From: an uncultured Muribaculaceae bacterium
Lineage (GTDB): Bacteria; Bacteroidota; Bacteroidia; Bacteroidales; Muribaculaceae
Assembly (NCBI GenBank): GCA_910579105.1
Contig: CAJTRT010000029.1
Coordinates: 1 to 30,594 of the forward strand
Length of the DNA: 30,594 nucleotides
Direction: 5' to 3'
Both the position numbers and the translations under genes were made by a program. Below are positions 7,890-14,965 of the stretch, in pieces. Position 1 is the stretch's first letter, and every line of letters begins with the position of its first letter. The notes below the pieces were generated by a model. That model searched no databases, was not told where the DNA came from, and saw only the letters and a list, made by a program, of their open reading frames with translations.

Positions 7890-9152
7890 ATGAAACGCTT
7901 CTCAGCCACACTTCGCCAGCTTTCTCTCGTCGCGGCGGCGGCCCTCGCGGGGGTCTCCGGCGCCGTGGCCCAGAGCTATTACGACGACGATATCTATTAC
8001 GACGCTTCAAAGGCCACCAAGAAAGAGCCTAAGAAGCCGCAGGCGCGGCAATCGCAGGCACCATCGCAGCAGCAGACGCTGTATTATTACGACGGAGCCG
8101 ACTACGTGCCCTGGACCCAGGCCGGCATCTACCCAGCCGCCTCGGAATACCAGCCGACAGGGTCATCCACACGCGATGTTGACGAATACAACCGCCAGGG
8201 CAGCTATGCTTCCGCGGAACGCCCCGACTCGATCTCGCTGGCCGAGTTCGAGCAGATGTCGGCTATGAGCAACACCGAACGCCTGGCGCGCTTCCACGAT
8301 TCGGAAGCAGCCCAAGAGGCGGATCCGTCGATAAGCTACAACGATCTCGGAAACGAGTATTACGACAATGGCTCAGGCAACAATGGCACGACGACGATTG
8401 TAGCCGTCCCGACCTCGTCGGTCAGCTTCAACTTCGGCGTGGGTTACCCATACTATAACTCCTGGTACGGCGGATGGCCCTATTACAGCTATTCATGGCC
8501 ATACAACTCATGGTACTGGAACGACTGGTACGGTCCCGGATGGGGCTGGGGTCCTTCCTGGGCATGGGGTCCGTCGTGGTCATGGGGGTGGGGCCCCGGA
8601 TGGGGCGCGCCCTACCCTCCCCACCACCACTGGGGATGGGGCTGGGGCGGAGGCCGCTACTACAACGACCCTCCCGGAGCCACCCGGCCTAACCGCCCCC
8701 TCGCGGGAGGCTCAAACGGCAACCGCTATTATGGCAGCTACGGCTCATCGGCCAACCGCGGAAGCATATATAACTCAAACGGACGACGCCCGGCAACCGG
8801 CGCCTCCGGCACCGCGACGCGTCCGACCAACACGAGCCGTCCGGGGTACTCCTCGCCCATAAGCCGACCGACCACCGGCTCAACTCCCGCAGGCAGCTAC
8901 TCAGGCGGCCGCGGACGCGCCTCGTCGACCTACCAGTGGGGGGGCTCCTCAACAACCGGCAACAGGCAGCAGCCAACCCCTAACTACAACAACTCAGGCT
9001 CGCGCCGCCCGTCGTCAACCCCAAGCTATTCCGGCAGCAGAGGAAGCTCGTCGGGCAGCTACTCCGGTAGCCGGGGAGGATACTCTTCCGGCGGCGGAGG
9101 CTCCCACCGTTCGAGCGGAGGCGGTTACTCCGGATCGCGCGGACGCCGCTGA
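7890..9152 (+). CDS. Secreted low-complexity W/Y/G-rich protein
   Basis: 420 residues of no domain family I can name. It has a signal peptide (about 1-28, cleavage probably after AVAQ), then a Tyr/Asp patch (YYDDDIYYDAS), a polar Q/K linker, and a mixed segment to about 170. Residues 185-258 are strikingly aromatic: alternating W, Y, G and P with GWGWGPSW-type units and a PPHHHW patch. The rest to 420 is Ser/Gly/Arg/Asn-rich with repeated YSGSRG units, ends in GSRGRR and is strongly basic. The codon pattern is like that of the neighbours, so it looks like a real gene rather than spurious. The FadL-like barrel gene follows after 54 bases, so co-transcription is likely. It could be a surface or periplasmic structural protein; this is a guess. 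Confidence 0.8.
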   Translation: MKRFSATLRQLSLVAAAALAGVSGAVAQSYYDDDIYYDASKATKKEPKKPQARQSQAPSQQQTLYYYDGADYVPWTQAGIYPAASEYQPTGSSTRDVDEYNRQGSYASAERPDSISLAEFEQMSAMSNTERLARFHDSEAAQEADPSISYNDLGNEYYDNGSGNNGTTTIVAVPTSSVSFNFGVGYPYYNSWYGGWPYYSYSWPYNSWYWNDWYGPGWGWGPSWAWGPSWSWGWGPGWGAPYPPHHHWGWGWGGGRYYNDPPGATRPNRPLAGGSNGNRYYGSYGSSANRGSIYNSNGRRPATGASGTATRPTNTSRPGYSSPISRPTTGSTPAGSYSGGRGRASSTYQWGGSSTTGNRQQPTPNYNNSGSRRPSSTPSYSGSRGSSSGSYSGSRGGYSSGGGGSHRSSGGGYSGSRGRR

Positions 9153-9206
9153 CGCACATCCCTTGTCGGGGAAAACTAACAACTACAACGCCACAACATT
9201 CCGACT

Positions 9207-10895
9207 ATGAAAAAGCTGACATCCACCAATCACGGATTGAACAAGCATATGCTCGCGGCGGCCCTCCTGACCGCCTGCGCCGCCGGAGCCAGCGCCCAGA
9301 GCGCGGTCGACGCCTACAACATGTCGCAGACCGAGCTCCGCGGCACGGCGCGGTTCATGTCAATGGCCGGGGCTTTCACCGCCCTCGGAGGAGACATATC
9401 GACCCTGAACCAGAACCCCGGCGGCATAGGCGTGTACCGCGGAAGCGACATAGGTTTCACGTTCGACGTGAACATGCTCAACTCAAAGACCTCAGGCAAC
9501 CTCGCCGGAGCGCGTGACAACAGCTTCACGAAATGCGACGTCAACAATTTCGGCTACATTGGAACCATCAACCTCGGAAGCAGCGGCCTGCAGACCATCT
9601 CCTGGGGCGTGAGCTATGCGCGCGTGAACTCCTTCAACCGGCAATACTCAGGCATAGGGATGCCGTTGCAGACCTCACTGTCGAACTATATCACGACGTT
9701 CACCGACGGCTACGACCCCGGAGCGCTCTTCGATGACGGATCAAGCAACAATCCCTACGAGGATTACTCCGCCAACGCGCCGAACTGGCTGAGCATCCTC
9801 GCCTTCAACGGCGGAATCGTCACGCCGCAGGTACAGATTGACGACGAGGGGAAGCCTTACGAAAGCAACATCTACGACGGACTGTTCCAATACCAGGCGG
9901 TTGACGACGGGGCGGGAGGCACGATACCACCCACCACAGGTGCCGGATCGATGACCGTCAACGAATCGGGCTACACTGACGAATACTCCATAAACTTCGG
10001 AGGCAACGTCTCCAACGTGGTTTACTGGGGCCTCGGAATCGGCATCACCGACATGGGCTACACGCAGAACTCCACATACACCGAGAACCTTGCCAGCGCC
10101 GATGTTCCAGTCAAAGGTGACATGGGCATCACCGTGGGCGACGGCGGCTTCCAGCTAACCAACTGGAAGCACACCTCGGGCACGGGGGTGAACGTCAAGC
10201 TCGGCCTGATTCTTAAACCGATCAACGAGCTGCGCGTAGGCGTGGCCGTGCATACCCCGACCTACTGGTCAATGACCACCTCCTACAACGCCGACATAAG
10301 CTCGCGCTTCACCTCGGGCTTCGAGGGTTACAACCAGACCCCCACATCGACATACGACTGGCAGCTACGCTCGCCATGGAAGCTGATGTTCGGCGTGGCA
10401 GGCGTGATCGGCGGCCGCGGCATCATCAGCGCCGACTACGAGTATCAGGCCTATAACGGAATGAACGTCCGCGATGCCGACGGCACCGAGCTGGATTATT
10501 TCAACGGCGACATAAAGGACTACTTCAAGGCCTCCAACACCATCCGCCTTGGTGCCGAGTTCCGCGTCACCCCCCAGTTCAGCATCCGCGCCGGTTATAG
10601 CTACACCTCCTCCAACATCAAAGAGGACGTCAAGAACAGCAACCTCGAGGTATACACCTCTGGCACGAACCCCTCCTACACGTTCGATTCGAACACGCAG
10701 TACATCACCTGCGGCCTCGGATACCGTTTCAGCGGCTTCTACGCCGACCTGGCCTATGTCTACAAGCACCGAGAGTCGACCTACCGCGCCTTCACATCGT
10801 TCAAGGACTATGACGGCTACTGGTACGACGGCCCATCGGCGAAAGTCACCGACGGCAATTCGCAACTCGTATTCACCATAGGCTACCGCTTCTGA
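9207..10895 (+). CDS. Outer-membrane beta-barrel, OmpP1/FadL/TodX-like
   Basis: 562 residues. A signal peptide occupies about 1-30 (a charged start, LAAALLTACAAGASAQ). The mature N-terminus AVDAYNMSQTELRGTARFMSMAGAFTALGGD and the LNQNPGGIGVYRGSDIG motif match the FadL-like family, whose N-terminal hatch carries an NPAG-type motif. The body alternates polar and hydrophobic residues in strands, and the protein ends in VFTIGYRF, with the terminal aromatic residue used for barrel assembly. FadL proteins import long-chain fatty acids or other hydrophobic molecules by lateral diffusion; the cargo here is unknown. It sits 54 bases after the W/Y/G-rich secreted protein and is followed by a terminator hairpin at 11020. 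Confidence 0.87.
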   Translation: MKKLTSTNHGLNKHMLAAALLTACAAGASAQSAVDAYNMSQTELRGTARFMSMAGAFTALGGDISTLNQNPGGIGVYRGSDIGFTFDVNMLNSKTSGNLAGARDNSFTKCDVNNFGYIGTINLGSSGLQTISWGVSYARVNSFNRQYSGIGMPLQTSLSNYITTFTDGYDPGALFDDGSSNNPYEDYSANAPNWLSILAFNGGIVTPQVQIDDEGKPYESNIYDGLFQYQAVDDGAGGTIPPTTGAGSMTVNESGYTDEYSINFGGNVSNVVYWGLGIGITDMGYTQNSTYTENLASADVPVKGDMGITVGDGGFQLTNWKHTSGTGVNVKLGLILKPINELRVGVAVHTPTYWSMTTSYNADISSRFTSGFEGYNQTPTSTYDWQLRSPWKLMFGVAGVIGGRGIISADYEYQAYNGMNVRDADGTELDYFNGDIKDYFKASNTIRLGAEFRVTPQFSIRAGYSYTSSNIKEDVKNSNLEVYTSGTNPSYTFDSNTQYITCGLGYRFSGFYADLAYVYKHRESTYRAFTSFKDYDGYWYDGPSAKVTDGNSQLVFTIGYRF

Positions 10896-11019
10896 AAACA
10901 GACCGGGACGGCGCGATCCCGCCGACACACCCGGCGCGACATACCGGCCCTCTCCCGCGGGGCAACGCCATAAAGGCGCCCTGCGGTGAACCATTCGGGC
11001 TGAACGGCGTTCTGATATT

Positions 11020-11063
11020 AGAGCCGCGGCAGGCAACCCCGACGTTGCCCCGGCCGCGGCTCT
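11020..11063 (+). terminator. Hairpin between the FadL-like gene and sodB
   Basis: An 11-bp outer stem (11020-11030 with 11053-11063) and an inner GGCAAC/GTTGCC stem separated by small bulges, followed by TTGATATGT. It probably terminates the FadL-like unit, although it lies 125 bases after that stop and only 28 bases before the sodB start. No promoter box for sodB is recognisable in 10896-11091. Confidence 0.6.
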
Positions 11064-11091
11064 TGATATGTAAAACTAAATACTAAAAACG

Positions 11092-11667
11092 ATGAAATAC
11101 ACCCAGCCCGAGCTCCCTTACGCGCATGACGCGCTCGAACCGGCGATTTCCGCCCGCACCGTCGACTACCACTACGGCAAGCACGAGAAAGCCTACATCG
11201 ACAACCTCAACAAGCTGATCGAGGGCACAGAGTTCGAGGAGCTCCCCCTTGAAGAGATCATCCGCGACGCCAAGGGCCCGCTTTTCAACAACGCCTCCCA
11301 GGCGTGGAACCACATCTTCTACTTCTTCTCGTTCTCGCCCGACGGCGGCGGAGAACCAGACGGAGAGCTGCGCGAGGCGATAGACCGCGACTTCGGCTCG
11401 TTCGAGAATTTCAAGAAAGAATTCGTCGACGCCGGGGTCAAGCTCTTCGGCTCAGGATGGGTATGGCTGTCGCGCGACAGCGACGGCAAGCTCTTCATAA
11501 CCCAGGAGTCAAACGCCGGGAACCCGCTGACGCAGGGACTTACCCCCATACTGGCGTTCGACGTGTGGGAACACGCCTACTACCTCGACTACCAGAACCT
11601 CCGCAAGGATGCCCTTGAGCACCTATGGGACATCATCGACTGGCCCATAGTCGAAGGCCGTTACTGA
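11092..11667 (+). CDS. sodB: Superoxide dismutase, iron type
   Basis: 191 residues, normal for the Fe/Mn-SOD family, which converts superoxide to oxygen and hydrogen peroxide in the cytoplasm. Metal ligands H27, H74, D157 and H161 are all present (DYHYGKH, AWNHIFY, FDVWEHAYYLDY), with gateway Y35. Q70 in NNASQAWNH is at the position that distinguishes iron enzymes (a Gln from the N-terminal half) from manganese enzymes, so iron or cambialistic use is inferred. There is no signal peptide. The gene appears to stand alone: hairpins lie on both sides. A 9-bp hairpin (11664-11672 with 11681-11689) starts at the stop codon, and a better terminator lies at 11825. Confidence 0.96.
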   Translation: MKYTQPELPYAHDALEPAISARTVDYHYGKHEKAYIDNLNKLIEGTEFEELPLEEIIRDAKGPLFNNASQAWNHIFYFFSFSPDGGGEPDGELREAIDRDFGSFENFKKEFVDAGVKLFGSGWVWLSRDSDGKLFITQESNAGNPLTQGLTPILAFDVWEHAYYLDYQNLRKDALEHLWDIIDWPIVEGRY

Positions 11668-11758
11668 TGCCTGTCGATGAAGGCATCAGCCCAACACTTC
11701 TTAATGGAATTTAACCCAAGCGCTTTCAACCTCTTACAGCCGCCTATTGTTCTTATAG

Positions 11759-11791
11759 TAGAAACTGAAAGAGTAATAGAAACTGAAAGAG
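11759..11791. repeat. Two-copy 15-base direct repeat after sodB
   Basis: TAGAAACTGAAAGAG occurs at 11759-11773 and 11777-11791, an 18-base period. It lies in the AT-richer 282-base gap between sodB and the DUF1015 gene. No gene is evident here. Confidence 0.7.
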
Positions 11792-11824
11792 CACTTAATT
11801 GTAAGCATAATGTGATGAATGGAG

Positions 11825-11857
11825 AGAGTGGCACTCGTGAGAGCCCCACTCTTTTTT
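11825..11857 (+). terminator. Intrinsic terminator downstream of sodB
   Basis: Stem AGAGTGG/CCACTCT (11825-11831 with 11846-11852), 14-base loop, then a run of six T's and further T-rich sequence. This is the most canonical U-tract in the sodB-DUF1015 gap. Confidence 0.7.
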
Positions 11858-11878
11858 ATTTCTGTTTTTGAAGCGAAA

Positions 11879-11911
11879 TTTGGAAAAGTGCCGACTGATT
11901 GCTTATATTTG
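11879..11911 (+). promoter_or_regulatory. Promoter of the DUF1015 gene
   Basis: TTTG at 11879-11882, a 21-base spacer, and TATATTTG at 11904-11911. Both boxes match the Bacteroidetes consensus, and the start codon is 38 bases further on. It is one of the clearest promoters in the window. Confidence 0.75.
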
Positions 11912-11949
11912 CGGATATAAACACCAATCCTTAAATATACCCTGAAACC

Positions 11950-13194
11950 ATGGCCAAAGTGAAACCCTTCCGCGGCATACGGCCGCCAAAAGAGATGATC
12001 GAGCAGGTGGCGTCGCGCCCCTATGACGTGCTCAACTCCGAAGAGGCCCGGAGAGAGGCCGAAGGCAACCCGAAGTCGCTGTACCACATAATCAAACCCG
12101 AAATCGATTTCGAGCCGGGGACCGACGAGCATGACCCGAAAGTATATGACAAGGCCGTCGACAACTTCCGCCGCTTCCGCGAGAACGGATGGCTGGTGCA
12201 GGACGAACGCGAGCACTACTACATCTACGCCCAGACAATGGAAGGGCGCACCCAGTACGGCATCGTTATCGCTGCCAACGTCCACGACTATGTCAACGGG
12301 GTGATCAAGAAGCACGAGCTGACCCGCCGCGACAAGGAGGACGACCGCATGAAACACGTGCGCGTCAACAACGCCAACATCGAGCCGGTGTTCTTCGCCT
12401 TCCCCGACAACGAACGTCTTGAAAAAATAATCCGCGAAGTCGCCTCGGGCAATCCCGAATACGACTTCACCGCTCCCGACGGCTTCGGACACCATTTCTG
12501 GGTGATCGACGACCCCGAAACGGAGCGCGCGATAACCGAGGAATTCGAGGGAATGCCCCACCTGTATATCGCCGACGGGCACCACCGCTCCGCGGCCGCA
12601 GCCCGCGTCGGGCTTGAAAAGGCCGAACAAAATCCCGCCCATACCGGCGAGGAGGAGTACAACTATTTCCTCGCGGTCGCCTTCCCGGCGTCGCACCTGC
12701 GCATCATCGACTACAACCGTGTGGTGCGCGACCTGAACGGCCTGTCGCCGGCAGAGTTTCTCGACCGGCTCGCGAAGGACTTCGTCGTGGAAGAAAAGGG
12801 CGCGGAGATATACCATCCCGAGCGGCTGCACAACTTCTCGCTTTATCTCGGCGGCCGCTGGTACTCACTGACACCACGCGAGGGGCGCTACAACGATGCC
12901 GACCCGATCGGCGTGCTCGACGTGACAATCTCGTCGGACCTCATACTGCGCGACATACTCGGCATCACCGACCTGCGCTCCGACAAGCGCATCGACTTCG
13001 TGGGAGGCATACGCGGGCTCGGCGAACTCCGCGACCGGGTTGATTCGGGAGAGATGGCCATGGCGCTCGCCCTGTATCCCGTATCAATGAAGCAGCTGAT
13101 CGACATCGCCGACACCGGCAACATAATGCCCCCGAAAACCACCTGGTTCGAGCCCAAACTCCGCTCCGGCCTGGTAATCCACTCGCTTGACTGA
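11950..13194 (+). CDS. DUF1015 family protein
   Basis: 414 residues, full length for DUF1015. The N-terminus (VKPFRGIRPPKEM, SRPYDVLNSEEAR) and the central YIADGHHRSAAAARV block (about residues 200-214) are the family's hallmark conserved stretches. It is predicted to be cytoplasmic, with no signal peptide or membrane segment. The biochemical role is not settled to my knowledge. In some Bacteroidetes I recall it next to serine-biosynthesis genes, but here the neighbours are SOD and a lipoprotein, so context gives no help. It has its own strong promoter. A weak 7-bp hairpin (13208-13214 with 13229-13235) follows the stop. Confidence 0.9.
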   Translation: MAKVKPFRGIRPPKEMIEQVASRPYDVLNSEEARREAEGNPKSLYHIIKPEIDFEPGTDEHDPKVYDKAVDNFRRFRENGWLVQDEREHYYIYAQTMEGRTQYGIVIAANVHDYVNGVIKKHELTRRDKEDDRMKHVRVNNANIEPVFFAFPDNERLEKIIREVASGNPEYDFTAPDGFGHHFWVIDDPETERAITEEFEGMPHLYIADGHHRSAAAARVGLEKAEQNPAHTGEEEYNYFLAVAFPASHLRIIDYNRVVRDLNGLSPAEFLDRLAKDFVVEEKGAEIYHPERLHNFSLYLGGRWYSLTPREGRYNDADPIGVLDVTISSDLILRDILGITDLRSDKRIDFVGGIRGLGELRDRVDSGEMAMALALYPVSMKQLIDIADTGNIMPPKTTWFEPKLRSGLVIHSLD

Positions 13195-13287
13195 GCCGCG
13201 GCCGTCCCCACCCGCCCTCAATGGCAGTCGGGTGGTTGAAACCAAAGGGCAATCCAGCCACAGGTATCACCTTCAAACGCCATAATC

Positions 13288-13320
13288 TTGTAGGGACGCA
13301 CGAGCCGTGCGTCCCTACAA
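13288..13320. repeat. Palindromic repeat, TTGTAGGGACGCACG type
   Basis: A 15-bp perfect inverted repeat (13288-13302 with 13306-13320) around AGC. It shares the GGGACGCACG core with 6824-6844 and the TAGGG outer arm with the 7658 palindrome. It lies between the convergent DUF1015 and lipoprotein genes. Confidence 0.8.
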
Positions 13321-13380
13321 CCTAAAACACACCCACGCTTGGAAATCGCTGAATAATAGACAGTCGTGCGAGAAAAAAGA

Positions 13381-13414
13381 AAAGAGGGAGCGTCACGAAT
13401 GACACTTCCTCTTT
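13381..13414 (-). terminator. Terminator of the small lipoprotein gene
   Basis: 15-base arms (13381-13395 with 13400-13414) with a CGAA/TTCG tetraloop. On the minus strand it is followed by a T-rich run (CTTTTCTTTTTT), so it should act in the lipoprotein direction, 46 bases after its stop. One wobble pair and one mismatch depend on the strand read. Confidence 0.8.
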
Positions 13415-13460
13415 ATTTCTTGCTGTTATCTTTCAGCTCTGTCGTAAACAGGCTTGCTGA

Positions 13461-13691
13461 TTACTGGGCAGCAGCTTCGGTAGCGGCAGCGGCAGTCTCA
13501 GTAGCGGCAGCGGCAACGCTGTCAGTAGCGGCGGCAGCGGAGTCAGCAACCTCTTCTACTACGGCTACGGTCTCTTCTACTACGGCTACGGTGTCCTGAG
13601 CCTCAGCAGCTTCAGCGTTCTCATCCTTGTTGCCGCAGGATACCATGGCGAAGCCTGCGAGAACAGCGAAAGAAAGGAATAACTTTTTCAT
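13461..13691 (-). CDS. Small Ala-rich lipoprotein
   Basis: 76 residues from the ATG at 13689-13691. The longer open frame reaching 13940 was rejected, because its extra residues look non-coding and the real promoter lies inside it. MKKLFLSFAVLAGFAMVSC is a lipoprotein signal with C19 as the lipidated cysteine. The mature part (about 57 residues) is acidic and Ala-rich: a GNKDENAEAAEAQD stretch, a duplicated TVAVVEE heptad, then ADSAAAATDSVAAAATETAAAATEAAAQ-like repeats (residues 49-76). Such composition suggests an extended or helical periplasmic spacer, loosely like other tiny abundant lipoproteins. No function is recognised. It has a strong promoter and its own terminator, so it is probably well expressed and monocistronic. 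Confidence 0.82.
   Translation of the reverse strand: MKKLFLSFAVLAGFAMVSCGNKDENAEAAEAQDTVAVVEETVAVVEEVADSAAAATDSVAAAATETAAAATEAAAQ
13551..13592. repeat. Exact 21-base tandem duplication inside the lipoprotein gene
   Basis: Two identical 21-base copies (13551-13571 and 13572-13592) encode the repeated TVAVVEE heptad. Being identical at DNA level, the duplication looks recent or homogenised, and could vary in copy number between strains. Confidence 0.85.
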
Positions 13692-13744
13692 TTTCGTGTT
13701 GTGAGTTAAATAATAAAACAATATTTTGTGCTTCAAAAACACTG

Positions 13745-13775
13745 CAAAGTTACGACTTATTTTCAAGTCACCAAA
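13745..13775 (-). promoter_or_regulatory. Promoter of the small lipoprotein gene
   Basis: Read on the minus strand: TTTG (13775-13772), 19-base spacer, TAACTTTG (13752-13745), an exact match to the phylum consensus. The leader to the ATG is about 50 bases. Confidence 0.75.
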
Positions 13776-13837
13776 AAAAAACCGGATTTTTTTGACCTCT
13801 TTATATGTTTTGCAACATAAATTTCGATTAAAATCCT

Positions 13838-13845
13838 TAACTTTG
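13838..13845 (+). promoter_or_regulatory. -7 box for fabD
   Basis: TAACTTTG exact consensus; a TTTG at 13809-13812 is 25 bases away, longer than usual. The fabD leader would be about 155 bases and contains a 7-bp hairpin (13942-13948 with 13963-13969). The 315-base divergent gap (13692-14006) otherwise holds only the two promoters. Confidence 0.55.
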
Positions 13846-14006
13846 CACCGCGGTTCTCTCACAGCATACCCCGACGCAATCTGTTGAAAAACAGCACGGG
13901 CAGCCAGGAATAGGGCTATTCGCGCCGATGCCTCCGCCACGCGTCTGCCGCCTGAGAGACACGCAGACGACCCAAGACTCAGAATTTCAACACCATTTCA
14001 TTGATT

Positions 14007-14885
14007 ATGAAAGTATTCATGTTCCCCGGCCAGGGATCCCAGTTCGTAGGAATGGGCAAAGACCTCTACGACAACAATCCCGTGGCGAAAGAGATGTTCG
14101 AGAAAGCCAACGAGGTTCTCGGCTTCCGCATCACTGATCTTATGTTCGAAGGCACAGAGGAGGATCTCAAACAGACAAAGGTGACACAGCCTGCCGTTTT
14201 CCTCCACTCCGTGATTCTGGCAAAAACCCTCGGCGACGACTTCAAGCCCGCGATGGTCGCCGGCCACTCGCTCGGCGAGTTCTCGGCCCTGACCGCCGCC
14301 GGAGCGCTGAGCTTCGAGGACGGCCTGAAACTCGTGAGCATCCGCGCCCGCGCCATGCAGAAGGCTTGCGAGGCCAATCCGTCCACAATGGCCGCCATCA
14401 TCGGCCTCCCAGACGAGAAAGTCGAGGAAGTTTGCGCCGCCACCGAAGGCGTTGTCGTATGCGCCAACTACAACACCCCGGGCCAGATCGTGATTTCCGG
14501 CGAAATCGACGCGGTAGACCGCGCGTGCGCCACCCTCACCGAGGCTGGTGCCAAGCGCGCCCTCAAGCTGAAAGTCGGCGGAGCGTTCCACTCCCCCCTT
14601 ATGGAGTCAGCCCGCGCCGAACTGGCCGAAGCCATCGAGGCCGCGGAAATCAAGGAACCCGTATGCCCCGTGTACCAGAACGTCGACGGCATGCCCCACA
14701 CCTACCCCGCCGAAATCAAGGCCAACCTCATCGCGCAGCTCACCGGCCAGGTACGCTGGGCGCAGAGCGTGGGGCGCATGGTCGAGGCCGGTGCCGACGA
14801 ATTTGTCGAGGTCGGCCCCGGCAAAGCGTTGCAGGGAATGGTCGCGAAAATCGCATGCGGCGCCGCCATTTCAGGCATACAGTAA
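14007..14885 (+). CDS. fabD: Malonyl-CoA:ACP transacylase
   Basis: 292 residues from the ATG at 14007 (MKVFMFPGQGSQ); an in-frame TTG at 14001 adds only two residues and was not chosen. The enzyme transfers malonyl groups from CoA to acyl carrier protein to start type II fatty acid synthesis in the cytoplasm. Family landmarks: GQGSQ loop (8-12), nucleophile S88 in AGHSLGEFSAL, carboxylate-binding R113 in VSIRARAMQ, His195 in GGAFHSPLM, and the closing VEVGPGKALQGM segment. It is not in a fab operon here: the upstream neighbour is the divergent lipoprotein, and a terminator follows 17 bases after the stop. Confidence 0.97.
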   Translation: MKVFMFPGQGSQFVGMGKDLYDNNPVAKEMFEKANEVLGFRITDLMFEGTEEDLKQTKVTQPAVFLHSVILAKTLGDDFKPAMVAGHSLGEFSALTAAGALSFEDGLKLVSIRARAMQKACEANPSTMAAIIGLPDEKVEEVCAATEGVVVCANYNTPGQIVISGEIDAVDRACATLTEAGAKRALKLKVGGAFHSPLMESARAELAEAIEAAEIKEPVCPVYQNVDGMPHTYPAEIKANLIAQLTGQVRWAQSVGRMVEAGADEFVEVGPGKALQGMVAKIACGAAISGIQ

Positions 14886-14902
14886 ACAACACCGTAAACT
14901 TG

Positions 14903-14936
14903 AAGACGTTGTGTCAAAACGCTGACACAACGTCTT
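14903..14936 (+). terminator. Terminator between fabD and the DUF4270 gene
   Basis: 14-bp perfect stem (14903-14916 with 14923-14936), loop AAACGC, followed by TTTTTG in the fabD direction. The stem contains TTGTGTCA/TGACACAA. It lies between convergent genes and may also stop DUF4270 transcripts, but with a poorer U-run in that direction. Confidence 0.85.
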
Positions 14937-14965
14937 TTTGTATCCGGATGGGAGGGTGCTGTCAG
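14937..14965. repeat. 29-base sequence shared with 25167-25195
   Basis: Matches the reverse complement of 25167-25195 with one difference (T versus C at base 6 of the minus-copy reading). It runs from the U-tract of the fabD terminator to just past the DUF4270 stop codon, and includes CCGGATGGGAGGGTGCTGTC. Confidence 0.85.

Noticed and set aside
13692..13940. N-terminal extension of the small lipoprotein frame
   Set aside because: The extra 83 residues look non-coding and contain the promoter; the lipoprotein signal begins at 13691.
13846..14006. Riboswitch in the long fabD leader
   Set aside because: Only a 7-bp hairpin is visible; no match to cobalamin, TPP or other conserved cores that I can recognise.
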